DNA of 64,000 nucleotides from Burkholderiaceae bacterium (GTDB taxonomy: Bacteria > Pseudomonadota > Gammaproteobacteria > Burkholderiales > Burkholderiaceae_C). Shown in pieces: positions 33,680 to 41,865 of this stretch (positions are counted from its first letter, which is position 1; each line of letters opens with the position of its first letter). A model generated the notes under the pieces. The model had not been told where the DNA came from. It was given only the letters and a program-made list of their open reading frames with translations, and searched no databases. The DNA lies in assembly GCA_913776825.1 (NCBI GenBank), contig CAJYPV010000032.1, positions 186,001 to 250,000 on the forward strand. The letters are read 5' to 3'. The position numbers and the translations under genes are program-made.

Positions 33680-35080
33680 ATGACCGACACCCCATCGATC
33701 GACACCGTCACCACGGAAGCGACGACGCTTCCGTCGGGCCACCGCCCCGGTGCGCCGGACTCTTCGCTCTATCGGCGCGTGTGGCGATGGCATTTCTATG
33801 CCGGGCTGATTTGCCTGCCTGTATTGGCGTTGATGGCGATCACCGGCGGGCTGTACCTCTACAAGGACGAGATCGACGACCTTGTCCACGCGCGGCTGTT
33901 GAAGGTGGAGCCGTCGATGCAGCCCTCTTTGGCGGCCTCTGTGCTGATGGCGCGTGCGATCGACGCGGTGCCCGGCACACCGGTGCGCTTCACCGGCCCG
34001 CGGGCGCCCGGCCGCAGCGCGCAGGTCAGCGTGCGCACCCATGAGGGCCCGGTGAGCGTCTTTCTGGATCCGGTCGATGGTCGGGTGCTGGGGCAACTTC
34101 GGGACGAGCATCGATGGATGGAGATCGCCAAACGGCTGCACTCGATGACGATCGTGGGGCCGGCGGCCAACTACGGCGTCGAGGTCGTGGCCGGTTGGGC
34201 CATCGTTCTGGTCGTCTCCGGCGTCTTTCTCTGGTGGCCGCGAGGTCGCTCCGGTGGCGTGGTCACCGTGCGTAGCCGCCCCGCGCAGCGCCTGTGGTGG
34301 CGCGACCTGCATGCCGTGGTGGGTGCGGTCGGCGCGGTGGCCATTCTTTTCCTGGCCGTCACCGGCATGCCGTGGTCGGCATTCTGGGGAAAACACGTCG
34401 GGCAGATCGCCAACGACTGGGGCGTGGGCCTGCCTCGCTATCTCTGGGAGAAGCCCGCTGCGACGCCTCCGCTGGCGAGCGTCGGCGACACGCCGTGGAC
34501 CCTGCGCGCCGCCAGATTGCCGACGTCAACGCGGTGGACCGCTGATGCGAGCACTCCTCAGCCGCTGGGCCTCGATGCCGCCGTGCAGCGCTTTGCCGAG
34601 CTGGGCATTCCTGCGGGCACGCCGATCAGCCTGCCGAATGGGCCCACTGGCGTGTTCACTGCGATGTCGATGACGGATGACGTGACGCGCCAGCGCGTCG
34701 TTCATCTGGATCCGTATGTCGGTGCGGTGCTGGCCGACGTCGGATATCGCGACTATGGCGCCGTGGGCAAGGCGGTCGAATGGGGCGTCAGCCTGCACAT
34801 GGGTCGCCAGTGGGGCTGGCTGAATCAACTGGTGATGCTGGCGGGCTGCATCGCCATCGTGCTGCTCGCGGTCTCTGCCGTGGTGATGTGGTGGAAGCGT
34901 CGCCCGACCGGGCGGCTGGCTGCCCCGCCGCGACGCGAAGGAGACCGCGCGGCGATCGGAGCCGTGTCGGTGGCGGTGGCGCTGGGCATCCTTTATCCGC
35001 TGCTCGGGGCGTCGATGGTGGTCGTGCTGATGCTGGATGCCGCTGTGCCCCGGCGTTGGCGTGCTCGATTCGGGCTTTGA
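33680..35080 (+). CDS. PepSY-associated inner-membrane protein
   Basis: The 466-aa product has four or more transmembrane helices: an N-terminal one (HFYAGLICLPVLALMAITGG), one ending in VVSGVFLWWPR, and C-terminal ones (MLAGCIAIVLLAVSAVVMWW; LGILYPLLGASMVVVLML). PepSY-type domains lie between them (LDPVDGRVLGQL; VHLDPYVGAVLAD). Such proteins accompany TonB receptors and are thought to reduce or release metal in the periplasm. It begins 44 bp after the receptor and closes the operon. Confidence 0.86.
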   Translation: MTDTPSIDTVTTEATTLPSGHRPGAPDSSLYRRVWRWHFYAGLICLPVLALMAITGGLYLYKDEIDDLVHARLLKVEPSMQPSLAASVLMARAIDAVPGTPVRFTGPRAPGRSAQVSVRTHEGPVSVFLDPVDGRVLGQLRDEHRWMEIAKRLHSMTIVGPAANYGVEVVAGWAIVLVVSGVFLWWPRGRSGGVVTVRSRPAQRLWWRDLHAVVGAVGAVAILFLAVTGMPWSAFWGKHVGQIANDWGVGLPRYLWEKPAATPPLASVGDTPWTLRAARLPTSTRWTADASTPQPLGLDAAVQRFAELGIPAGTPISLPNGPTGVFTAMSMTDDVTRQRVVHLDPYVGAVLADVGYRDYGAVGKAVEWGVSLHMGRQWGWLNQLVMLAGCIAIVLLAVSAVVMWWKRRPTGRLAAPPRREGDRAAIGAVSVAVALGILYPLLGASMVVVLMLDAAVPRRWRARFGL

Positions 35081-35167
35081 GTCGGGGGGGATTCGATGCC
35101 GCCGGCAGTGCCGCTCGCGTGACTTCTGTTTATCCTGCGCGGGCACTTCTTGTGAAAATCTCGCCCC

Positions 35168-35815
35168 ATGGCCCTCCACTACCGCATCCTCCCCGTCACC
35201 GCCTTCCAGCAAAACTGCTCCCTCGTCTGGTGTGACGTCACTCGCGAGGCCGCCGTCATCGATCCGGGCGGTGAGGTGGCGCGTCTGGTCAGCGCGGCGG
35301 CGGCGCTGGAGCTCTCGCTGAAGGCGATCTGGTTGACCCATGCGCACATCGATCACGCCGGTGGTGCGGGCCAACTGGCGCGCGAGCAGGGCCTGCCGAT
35401 CATCGGCCCCCACACCGGGGATCAGTTCTGGATCAGCGCATTGCCGCAGCAGTCGGCGATGTTCGGCTTCCCGCCTGCGGAGATGCTCACCCCCACCCGA
35501 TGGCTGGAGGATGGCGACGAGGTGCAGATCGGCCAGGAAACCCTCACCGTGCGGCACTGCCCCGGACACACGCCGGGTCATGTGGTGTTCCACTCGGCCA
35601 GCGCGCAGCGCTGCTTCGTCGGCGATGTGCTCTTCGCCGGCAGCATCGGCCGGACCGATTTCCCCGGCGGCGATCACGCGACGCTGATTCGCTCCATCAC
35701 CGAGCGGCTGTGGCCGATGGGGGATGAGACGGTGTTCATCCCCGGTCACGGGCCGGAGAGCAGCTTCGGCGAGGAGCGCCGCACCAACCCGTTCGTGCGC
35801 GGTCGGTGGGGATGA
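35168..35815 (+). CDS. MBL-fold hydrolase (glyoxalase II-like)
   Basis: The 215-aa metallo-beta-lactamase fold protein has the binuclear zinc motif THAHIDHAGG, a later His in HCPGHTPGH, the bridging Asp in FVGDVLF, and a terminal His in PGHGPESSFGEER. It resembles YcbL-type hydroxyacylglutathione hydrolases acting on thioesters. It converges with the M48 peptidase across only 12 bp. Confidence 0.88.
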   Translation: MALHYRILPVTAFQQNCSLVWCDVTREAAVIDPGGEVARLVSAAAALELSLKAIWLTHAHIDHAGGAGQLAREQGLPIIGPHTGDQFWISALPQQSAMFGFPPAEMLTPTRWLEDGDEVQIGQETLTVRHCPGHTPGHVVFHSASAQRCFVGDVLFAGSIGRTDFPGGDHATLIRSITERLWPMGDETVFIPGHGPESSFGEERRTNPFVRGRWG

Positions 35816-35827
35816 GCCAGGCCGGGC

Positions 35828-36790
35828 TCAGGCCGCCGGCGGACTGAAGCGCTCGTTCGGCTTGGCGGCGCGCTGGTAGAGGCTCGCCACTTTGGGCAGG
35901 TTGGCGCGGATGTCCTGGATGCGGGTCGGGCCGGCCGGGTGGGTGGACAGCATCTGCGGCGGTGCGCCCTTGGAGGCACGGCCCATCTTTTCCCACAGGC
36001 TGACGCCGGCCTCGGGGTTGTAGCCCGCGCGGGCCGCCAGCTCCATGCCGACCAGGTCGGCTTCGGATTCGTCCTCGCGGCTGAAGCGCAAGGACAGCAA
36101 CTGACCGCCAATGCCGGCGATCGAGCGGCCCATGTTGCCCAGCCCGAACAGCGCCGATCCCAGTTCGATCACGCCATTGGTGGCCATGGTCTTGCCCATG
36201 CGCTCGCGGGCATGCTCGCGCAGCGCATGCGCGATCTCATGGCCCATCACCATCGCGACCTCGTCATCGGTGAGCTGCAGCGTCTTGAGGATGCCGTAAT
36301 AGAAGGCGATCTTGCCGCCCGGCATGCAGAAGGCGTTGATCTCCTTGCTGCCCAGCAGGTTCACTTCCCACTGCCATTGCTGGGCGCGCGCATTCCAGCT
36401 GCTGGTCAGCGGAATGATGCGCTGGGCGATGAACCGCAAGCGGCGCAACTGCGGATCCGTCGACGGCGCCAGCGCCCGCTGCTGCTGGGCCTGCTGCATC
36501 ATCTTCGCGTATTGCTGCTGGCCGGCGGCTTCGATCTGCTCCGGCGGAATCAGCTTGGTGGCCCAGCTCTCCTTGCCGACCTCCACGCCCTCACGCGCCC
36601 AGGCCGGCGACAGCGCCGCACCGCCCGCGACACCCAGCAGGCCGGTGAACAGACGACGCGACAGCCGTGGGCCGCCGCCGGATGCGCCGGGCCCGGCGCC
36701 ACAGCCGCAATCGTCGCAGCGGCCGAAGCCGCGGGAGGGGGCGGAACTCAGGAACGGCGTGCCGTCCGGGTGGAAATCGACTTCATCCAT
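35828..36790 (-). CDS. M48-family metallopeptidase
   Basis: The 320-aa product has the zinc motif HEIAH (MGHEIAHALREHARE) and a second metal ligand region around SREDESEADLVGMELAARAGY, as in YfgC/BepA-like M48 enzymes. The N-terminus has a Cys-rich patch (RCDDCGCGAG) before an RR-containing hydrophobic segment (SRRLFTGLLGVAGGAALSPA) that looks like a Tat-type signal. It probably performs quality control of outer-membrane or periplasmic proteins. An upstream Cys patch before a Tat-like signal is unusual, so the true start could be nearer the RR pair. Confidence 0.87.
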   Translation of the reverse strand: MDEVDFHPDGTPFLSSAPSRGFGRCDDCGCGAGPGASGGGPRLSRRLFTGLLGVAGGAALSPAWAREGVEVGKESWATKLIPPEQIEAAGQQQYAKMMQQAQQQRALAPSTDPQLRRLRFIAQRIIPLTSSWNARAQQWQWEVNLLGSKEINAFCMPGGKIAFYYGILKTLQLTDDEVAMVMGHEIAHALREHARERMGKTMATNGVIELGSALFGLGNMGRSIAGIGGQLLSLRFSREDESEADLVGMELAARAGYNPEAGVSLWEKMGRASKGAPPQMLSTHPAGPTRIQDIRANLPKVASLYQRAAKPNERFSPPAA

Positions 36791-36998
36791 GCGGCGATTC
36801 TAGGAAAGGTCGGCCCACCCCGCCCAACCGCCGCCACACCAATTCGGGTGGAGCGCCAAATGCCAGTGGCGGGGTTGAGGCGAGCGGTGACAAACAGGCG
36901 TCAAGCGATCTCGTGGCGCCGCGTTGCGTCACGTCCGTCACAGCAGGGACCCGGAGCCGCCGCAGGGCTTTCGAAGGCGGGTGACAATCCGACCCACC

Positions 36999-37556
36999 AT
37001 GTCCCAGCCGACCTCTCCACCGTCCGCGCCCGCCTCTGGATTGACGATCGATCCCGCCGCGGCGGCCTGTCCCGCTTCGTTCGATCCGCAGCAATTCCGC
37101 GCGGCCTTGGGCATGTTCGCGACCGGCGTCACCATCGTCACGGCCCGCGCCGAGGACGGCACGCTGGTCGGTCTGACGGCGAATTCCTTCAACTCGGTGT
37201 CGCTGTCGCCGCCGCTGGTGTTGTGGAGCCTCGCCCAGCGAGCGGGCTCGATGCCGGTCTTCAGCCGCGGCTCGCATTACGCGATCAACATCCTCGCGGC
37301 GGACCAGAAAGACCTGGCCCAGCGCTTCGCCACCCGGGACATCGACCGCTTCGCCGGCGTGCGCTGGCGCGAAGGCTGTGGCGGCGCGCCGGTGCTGCAG
37401 GGCTGCGCGGCGGTCTTCGAATGCGCCAATCGCAGCCAGTATGAAGAGGGCGACCATGTCATCTTCGTCGGCGAGGTGGAAGCCTGCAGCCGCGTGGCCG
37501 ATGCGCAACCGCTGATCTTCCACGGCGGCCGCTACTACACCGAGCTGCCGATCTGA
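36999..37556 (+). CDS. Flavin reductase-domain protein
   Basis: The 185-aa product has the FMN-binding split-barrel of the flavin reductase family: FRAALGMFATGVTIVTARAEDG, GLTANSFNSVSLSPPLVLWSL, HYAINILA and a C-terminal HGGRYYTEL. Such proteins supply reduced FMN to two-component monooxygenases or reduce flavins generally; no partner oxygenase is adjacent. The ATG at 36999 starts ahead of the conserved domain with a short Pro/Ser-rich lead. Confidence 0.88.
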   Translation: MSQPTSPPSAPASGLTIDPAAAACPASFDPQQFRAALGMFATGVTIVTARAEDGTLVGLTANSFNSVSLSPPLVLWSLAQRAGSMPVFSRGSHYAINILAADQKDLAQRFATRDIDRFAGVRWREGCGGAPVLQGCAAVFECANRSQYEEGDHVIFVGEVEACSRVADAQPLIFHGGRYYTELPI

Positions 37557-37558
37557 GG

Positions 37559-37577
37559 CGCTGAGCGCCGCTCAGCG
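37559..37577. terminator. Hairpin between convergent genes
   Basis: CGCTGAGCG and CGCTCAGCG are perfect complements around one base, directly after the flavin reductase stop and before the end of the ABC permease gene. There is no T-tract; a bidirectional terminator is likely. Confidence 0.45.
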
Positions 37578-37612
37578 GGGACCCGACTCGGATCGCCCGC
37601 ATCCGTCGCCCA

Positions 37613-39109
37613 TCAGCCCCAGCGACCCGTCGGCCAGAACGTGGGCAGCTTCACCACCCGACGCCAGCGAATCATCGCGACCAGCGCCGTGAGCGCGGCT
37701 GAGACGCCGAGCATGACCCATGCCGAGATGCCCAGCATCGGCATCACGGCGCCCAGCACCACCATGCCGCCCACCAGCGCCATCACCAACAAGGCGGTGT
37801 GCGCGCTGTTGGGCTCGCGTTGCTTCGACCAGTCGCGCCACAGGATCAAGCTGGCAGGCAGCGCCAGGGTGGCGTAGTGCACGGACATCATCGACAGCAT
37901 CTCGTCCGACGCATGCGGACCCTGCAGCCGCCATCCGAATTGCAGGCCCGACACGATCAGCAGGCCGAAGCCCAGGCAGCTGATGAACTGGATCATCTGC
38001 CGACGCGCCAGCCCGCGATTGAGCGCCTCGCCGCGCGGCATGGTGGGCAGCAACATCAGCAGCGCCTGCTCGCGTCGACGCTTGTACAACGCCGCTGGCG
38101 CTGACATGACGGGGTTGATCAGCATGCTCATCAGGCCGAATGAGAAGCCACCCAGCGCGCTGCGCAGGCCCTTGAGCGCGCGGTCGCCGTCGCCCGCGAG
38201 GCTGTAGCCGACGAGGAAGAACACCGCCATGCCCGCGATGATCACCAGCGAGGTCCCGACCACCATGCTCCAGTGCGTGCTGGGGCTGCCGACCAGTTCC
38301 GCGCGGGCCAGCGCGGACGCTGCCGTGGGGCGGGCGCTGCGGACCAGGTGATGGCACCAAAGGTTGCGCAGCCAGCAGAACAGGCCGCGGAACAAGCGAG
38401 CGAATCGGCCCTCCGGGAAGAGATTGGCGGCGCGACCGGAGAAGGCCTGCTCTTTCATCGCCTGGCGCAATGCCGCCGCGCGCTGGTACTGACCGCCGTG
38501 GGACGGTCCGCCCGACTGGAACAGCCGCCACATCACGACACTCATCAGCCCGATGGCCAGCGCTGCCTGCGTCACCGGCTGGCGAGCGTGCCAGTCCTGC
38601 ATCACCGCCATCAGCGTCTGCCAGGTGGGCGTCTTCCACCAGGTCGAGGCGGTGGACGGGATGATCCATACCGTCAGCCACAGCATCGGCCAGCGGATCA
38701 GGATGGAGAACAGCAGGCAGGCGGCGGTGGACAGAATCGCCCAGGCTAGCCAGTGGCCGACCACGAGCTGCATCAGCACGCCATCCACCAGCGCGATCGT
38801 CAGCATCAGGGCGAGTGCCACTTCCCGCAGCTGACGGAGCTGTCCCGGCACCAGCCGTGCCGCCACCGGATGGTTCTGCGCCTGCAGGGCCATGAACGCG
38901 CCCCACCAGACGAAGATCAGGCCGAAGGCCACGAACGACGGCATGGCCTTGACCAGCATGTCCCTGCCACCGAAATACAGCGCGAGTCCGCCCGCGATCA
39001 GCAGCAGCGGCGCGGCGAGGATCGCGAACAGACGGAACTTGCGCAGCACCGCCCAGAGGATCTGCGCATGTCCGCTGGAAGCGCGGACGGCGGTCAGCGT
39101 GGCGCTCAT
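37613..39109 (-). CDS. ABC-transporter membrane protein
   Basis: The 498-aa product has about ten predicted transmembrane helices (for example LFAILAAPLLLIAGGLALYF, VGTSLVIIAGMAVFFLVGY). I see no known permease motif. It is the third gene of a GntR-ATPase-permease operon, with its start overlapping the ATPase stop (ATGA). This arrangement resembles YtrA-type exporters responding to cell-wall-active compounds; the substrate is unknown. Confidence 0.75.
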   Translation of the reverse strand: MSATLTAVRASSGHAQILWAVLRKFRLFAILAAPLLLIAGGLALYFGGRDMLVKAMPSFVAFGLIFVWWGAFMALQAQNHPVAARLVPGQLRQLREVALALMLTIALVDGVLMQLVVGHWLAWAILSTAACLLFSILIRWPMLWLTVWIIPSTASTWWKTPTWQTLMAVMQDWHARQPVTQAALAIGLMSVVMWRLFQSGGPSHGGQYQRAAALRQAMKEQAFSGRAANLFPEGRFARLFRGLFCWLRNLWCHHLVRSARPTAASALARAELVGSPSTHWSMVVGTSLVIIAGMAVFFLVGYSLAGDGDRALKGLRSALGGFSFGLMSMLINPVMSAPAALYKRRREQALLMLLPTMPRGEALNRGLARRQMIQFISCLGFGLLIVSGLQFGWRLQGPHASDEMLSMMSVHYATLALPASLILWRDWSKQREPNSAHTALLVMALVGGMVVLGAVMPMLGISAWVMLGVSAALTALVAMIRWRRVVKLPTFWPTGRWG

Positions 39110-40059
39110 TGGGTGAGCTCCACGAACAGGTCCTCCAGGCCCAGCGTCTCGCAGCGGACCTGGGCGCTGGACATCGGCAGCGGCGATCCGTCGCTGAATC
39201 GCACCAGCCAGCGGGACTGCTGCGCGACCTGCACGCCGGTCTTGTCGCCCGGTGCACGACGACGCAAGACCTGGCCCCGGTGGCTGTCGACGACGGCCTG
39301 GAGCGCGGCCTCGTCGCCGATGAGCAGCCGCACTTGCTCGGACAGCTCGTCCTGCGGCGCCTGCAGCGTGATGCGGCCGCCGCTCAGGAAGGCGATGTTG
39401 AAGGCGACCCGTTCCAGGTCCGAGAGGATGTGGGTGGAGAACAGCACCGTGGTGCCGCGATCGAGCACCTGCTCCACCAGCTCGCGCAGGAAGTCGCGTC
39501 GGCCGGCGGGATCGAGGCTGGCGACCGGCTCATCCAGCACCAGCAGATCGGGGTCATGCGCCAGCGCGCGCACGATGGACAGCCGTTGCTGCTGGCCTTG
39601 CGACATCCGGCTGATCGCGCGGTTGCGGGGCAGGTCCCATCGGGACATCAGGCCTTCGACCTTGGCTTCGTTCCAGGTCGGATAGAAGCTGCGGAAGTAG
39701 CGCAGCAGCTGGTCCGCGGTGAATTCCTCGAAGAGGTCGGACTGTTGGGGCACGTAGCCCAGGCGGGCGCGCAGCGCGTCGTCGGGACGCAGGGCGGGCT
39801 GGCCGAACAGGCGGACCTCGCCGCGCTGCGGTTCGCTCAGCCCCAGCAGGGTTTCGAGCAGCGTGGTCTTGCCGGCGCCATTGCGGCCGAGCAGGCCCAC
39901 CACCTGGCCGGGTTGCAGCGTCCAGTCGAGGCCGTCGAGCACGGCGGGCTGACCGTCGAAATGCAGGTGCAGGCCGGAGGCCCGAACCGGCAGGGCGCCG
40001 AGGGCGGGCGTGGTGCTGGCGTCCTGGGGGGCGCTCTCGAGGGCCAGGCTCTGCGTCAT
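39106..40059 (-). CDS. ABC-transporter ATP-binding protein
   Basis: The 317-aa product has Walker A GLLGRNGAGKTTLLE, signature SRMSQGQQQRLSIVRALA and Walker B LLVLDEPVASLD, with an H-loop in LFSTHILSDLE. It powers the membrane protein encoded next. It overlaps both neighbours by ATGA, so the three proteins are translationally coupled. Confidence 0.93.
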   Translation of the reverse strand: MTQSLALESAPQDASTTPALGALPVRASGLHLHFDGQPAVLDGLDWTLQPGQVVGLLGRNGAGKTTLLETLLGLSEPQRGEVRLFGQPALRPDDALRARLGYVPQQSDLFEEFTADQLLRYFRSFYPTWNEAKVEGLMSRWDLPRNRAISRMSQGQQQRLSIVRALAHDPDLLVLDEPVASLDPAGRRDFLRELVEQVLDRGTTVLFSTHILSDLERVAFNIAFLSGGRITLQAPQDELSEQVRLLIGDEAALQAVVDSHRGQVLRRRAPGDKTGVQVAQQSRWLVRFSDGSPLPMSSAQVRCETLGLEDLFVELTQ

Positions 40060-40457
40060 GGTGTGTCTCCCGTGTCCTGCAACAAAGTCTTGAACAGCGC
40101 CAGCACCTGGTCGGTGGGCAGCTCCAGTTGATGGGCTTCAGCGGCGGCTTTTTCCAGCGTGGGTCGCAGCAGCTCGACCCGCGAGCGCGTGCCCATCGCC
40201 TTCTGATGCCGCGCGGCCACCACCATCGGCAACCCGCGTCGGCGCTCCACCAGGCCTTCGGCTTCCATCTGCCCGAAGGCCTTGGAGACCGTCATCGGAT
40301 TGACCGCCAGCGCTTGCGCCAGCTCCCGCACCGAGGGGATCTCCTGCCCCGCCACCAATTGCCCGCTCGCCACCCGACGCCGCAACTGGTCGACCAGCTG
40401 GCGGTAGATCGGCTCGGTGGAGCCGGGGGTGATGGTGAAGAAGAGGTCGGGGTCCAT
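40056..40457 (-). CDS. GntR-family (YtrA-type) repressor of the ABC operon
   Basis: The 133-aa product is a short GntR with only the winged helix-turn-helix (PIYRQLVDQLRRRVASGQL, IPSVRELAQALAVNPMTVSK) plus a C-terminal helical dimerisation arm, the YtrA layout. The ATG at 40457 matches the family start. It heads the operon and almost certainly binds the palindrome over its own promoter (40470-40491). Confidence 0.88.
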   Translation of the reverse strand: MDPDLFFTITPGSTEPIYRQLVDQLRRRVASGQLVAGQEIPSVRELAQALAVNPMTVSKAFGQMEAEGLVERRRGLPMVVAARHQKAMGTRSRVELLRPTLEKAAAEAHQLELPTDQVLALFKTLLQDTGDTP

Positions 40458-40469
40458 GGGGATGGGTGT

Positions 40470-40508
40470 GTGTACTACTACAGTAATACACGTGGGTGGG
40501 AGCGTCAA
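40470..40508 (-). promoter_or_regulatory. Operator-promoter of the gntR-ABC operon
   Basis: On the minus strand TTGACG (40503-40508) and TACTGT (40480-40485) are 17 bp apart, a sigma-70-type promoter. The -10 lies inside a 22-bp palindrome (40470-40491, nine of eleven pairs matched, arms GTGTA...TACAC) typical of YtrA-type GntR operators. Binding there would block RNA polymerase, giving autorepression. Confidence 0.8.
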
Positions 40509-40667
40509 GCGGGATGTCCGCATTGAGGCGAAGCGGTCTCCGATTGTCGAAAACCATTCATCTCTGAACTTTTAGTGCAACGAACGGTGAGGGCCGGGAC
40601 CTAAGTCACTGTCCCATCTGTTCTCCAAGCCATAGCCTGGGAAGTCACGAAACAGCCCGGAGCACGC

Positions 40668-41132
40668 ATGAGCACAACCGTACTGAAGGACGTCTATCTC
40701 TCGATGAACCAGGTAGATCGCTACTTCGAAGGAAGAGTGCCAGTGCATCTATGGCGGGCGTTGAACAACCGACGCGGGGGTGCGCTGTTCGATTTTGTGG
40801 AGGAGGCAACCGTCCTTCCAAGCGGACGCGATCGTCCCACAGATATCACCATCGTGTCCCGGAGCGGCACCAAATGGGTCACCGTCCGGAACGCTCCGCG
40901 GGGCGTCAGCACCTTCGACAAGCCGGGCGTGCCGGCGGGCAAGGACTGGTCTTACTTTCGAATCAGTGCTGGGACACCACTTCCCACCGGGCTGGCAATC
41001 GTGAAGGACAGGGAGAACATAAACTACGGCGCAACCCATTACACGATTGCCCCAGCCTTTGATATGCCATTGGAGCAATTCAAACGGCTCCTCACTGAGC
41101 TGGCGAAGAACGCGGTGAAGGAAGTCGCATGA
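40668..41132 (+). CDS. Tse2-like toxin (ADP-ribosyltransferase-fold)
   Basis: The 154-aa product resembles the Pseudomonas Tse2 toxin as I remember its sequence. GVSTFDKPGV corresponds to Tse2 GTSVFDRAGV, and YGATHYTIAPAFDMPL to QATHYTIMPAKPM. A similar GT-x-x-P segment lies between them, an LWRAL segment matches LYRAV near the N-terminus, and the ends share VRNAI/AKNAV-type helices. Tse2 is a cytotoxic type VI effector with an ART-like fold. No type VI genes are in the window, so this may be an orphan effector or a chromosomal toxin-antitoxin pair. The next gene overlaps by ATGA and encodes a 74-aa protein, close to the size of the Tsi2 immunity protein. Confidence 0.72.
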   Translation: MSTTVLKDVYLSMNQVDRYFEGRVPVHLWRALNNRRGGALFDFVEEATVLPSGRDRPTDITIVSRSGTKWVTVRNAPRGVSTFDKPGVPAGKDWSYFRISAGTPLPTGLAIVKDRENINYGATHYTIAPAFDMPLEQFKRLLTELAKNAVKEVA

Positions 41133-41353
41133 TCACGATTCCCAACGGCTACGCGCCGATGCTTTTGCAGGCTGTTCGCGACGCCGGGCTGTATCACGAA
41201 GGTTTGATGCGGAGCGAAACCATCCGGCCGGAAGAGCGTGCGGACTACGAGGAGTACCACGTCCTGCTGACGCAGTTTCTTGCGTACTTGAAAGGCGAGT
41301 ACGAAGCCAATCAGGCTGAGATTGATGTGCCGCTTGAAAGGCTGCGGGTGTAG
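41129..41353 (+). CDS. Putative immunity/antitoxin protein for the Tse2-like toxin
   Basis: The 74-aa acidic protein is predicted as a helical hairpin (YAPMLLQAVRDAGLYHEGLM; ADYEEYHVLLTQFLAYLKGEYEAN), like Tsi2, which is also about 77 aa and helical. There is no clear sequence identity to Tsi2. The ATGA overlap with the toxin couples their translation, as expected for an antidote. Confidence 0.6.
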   Translation: MITIPNGYAPMLLQAVRDAGLYHEGLMRSETIRPEERADYEEYHVLLTQFLAYLKGEYEANQAEIDVPLERLRV

Positions 41354-41354
41354 C

Positions 41355-41719
41355 GCTTTGCCGGTCGATGCTCCTATCAGCTTGCCATTCCAATCAAGTC
41401 CAGGCCCAAACTCATATCCGGAAGCAGGTAGATCGATGACGTCACCGACCGCCAGCACGTTGGCGAGGCGATAGTCTTTCGCACGGAACGCTTCGACGCA
41501 CCGTGTGGCATCCACTTGAAGGTACTGAATCTGATCGGGCTGCAGATCAAGAACCTCGCGCAATGCCCGCGAATAGAAGTCGGGTCCTAGCAGGACGATG
41601 CTGGGATCGAAGCCCTCAGCCGTCACTTCGAAGACAGGAACGGGAAAGACGGATAGGGGGCGAATCTCGACAGACCCCTGGCCGACGAAGGCCAGCTCCG
41701 CCGTGATGGCGTCTAACAC
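41355..41719 (-). pseudogene. Truncated Imm11/DUF1629-like immunity gene
   Basis: From a GTG at 41719 (AGGGA upstream) the reading frame gives about 120 residues with Imm11-like features: VFEVTAEGFDPSIVLLGPDF, IQYLQVDATRC and DYRLANVLAVGDVIDLPASG. The frame then runs on antisense through the antidote and toxin genes, where it has no resemblance to the family, so the C-terminal half appears lost. The left boundary is approximate. An in-frame TAG eight codons before the GTG leaves open an originally longer N-terminus. Confidence 0.4.
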
Positions 41720-41865
41720 CTGGTCCCTGTTGCGGATCTAAAAGCCGAGCGGATTTGCTCTTGAAAGGCGCAGCATGTCGTCATCAAGCTTGGCCGAGCC
41801 GTGCCTGTGCCAAAACCTTGGCAGGTCCGCGCCGTGGCGATCGCCCTTCATGGCAGCACGGGTAG

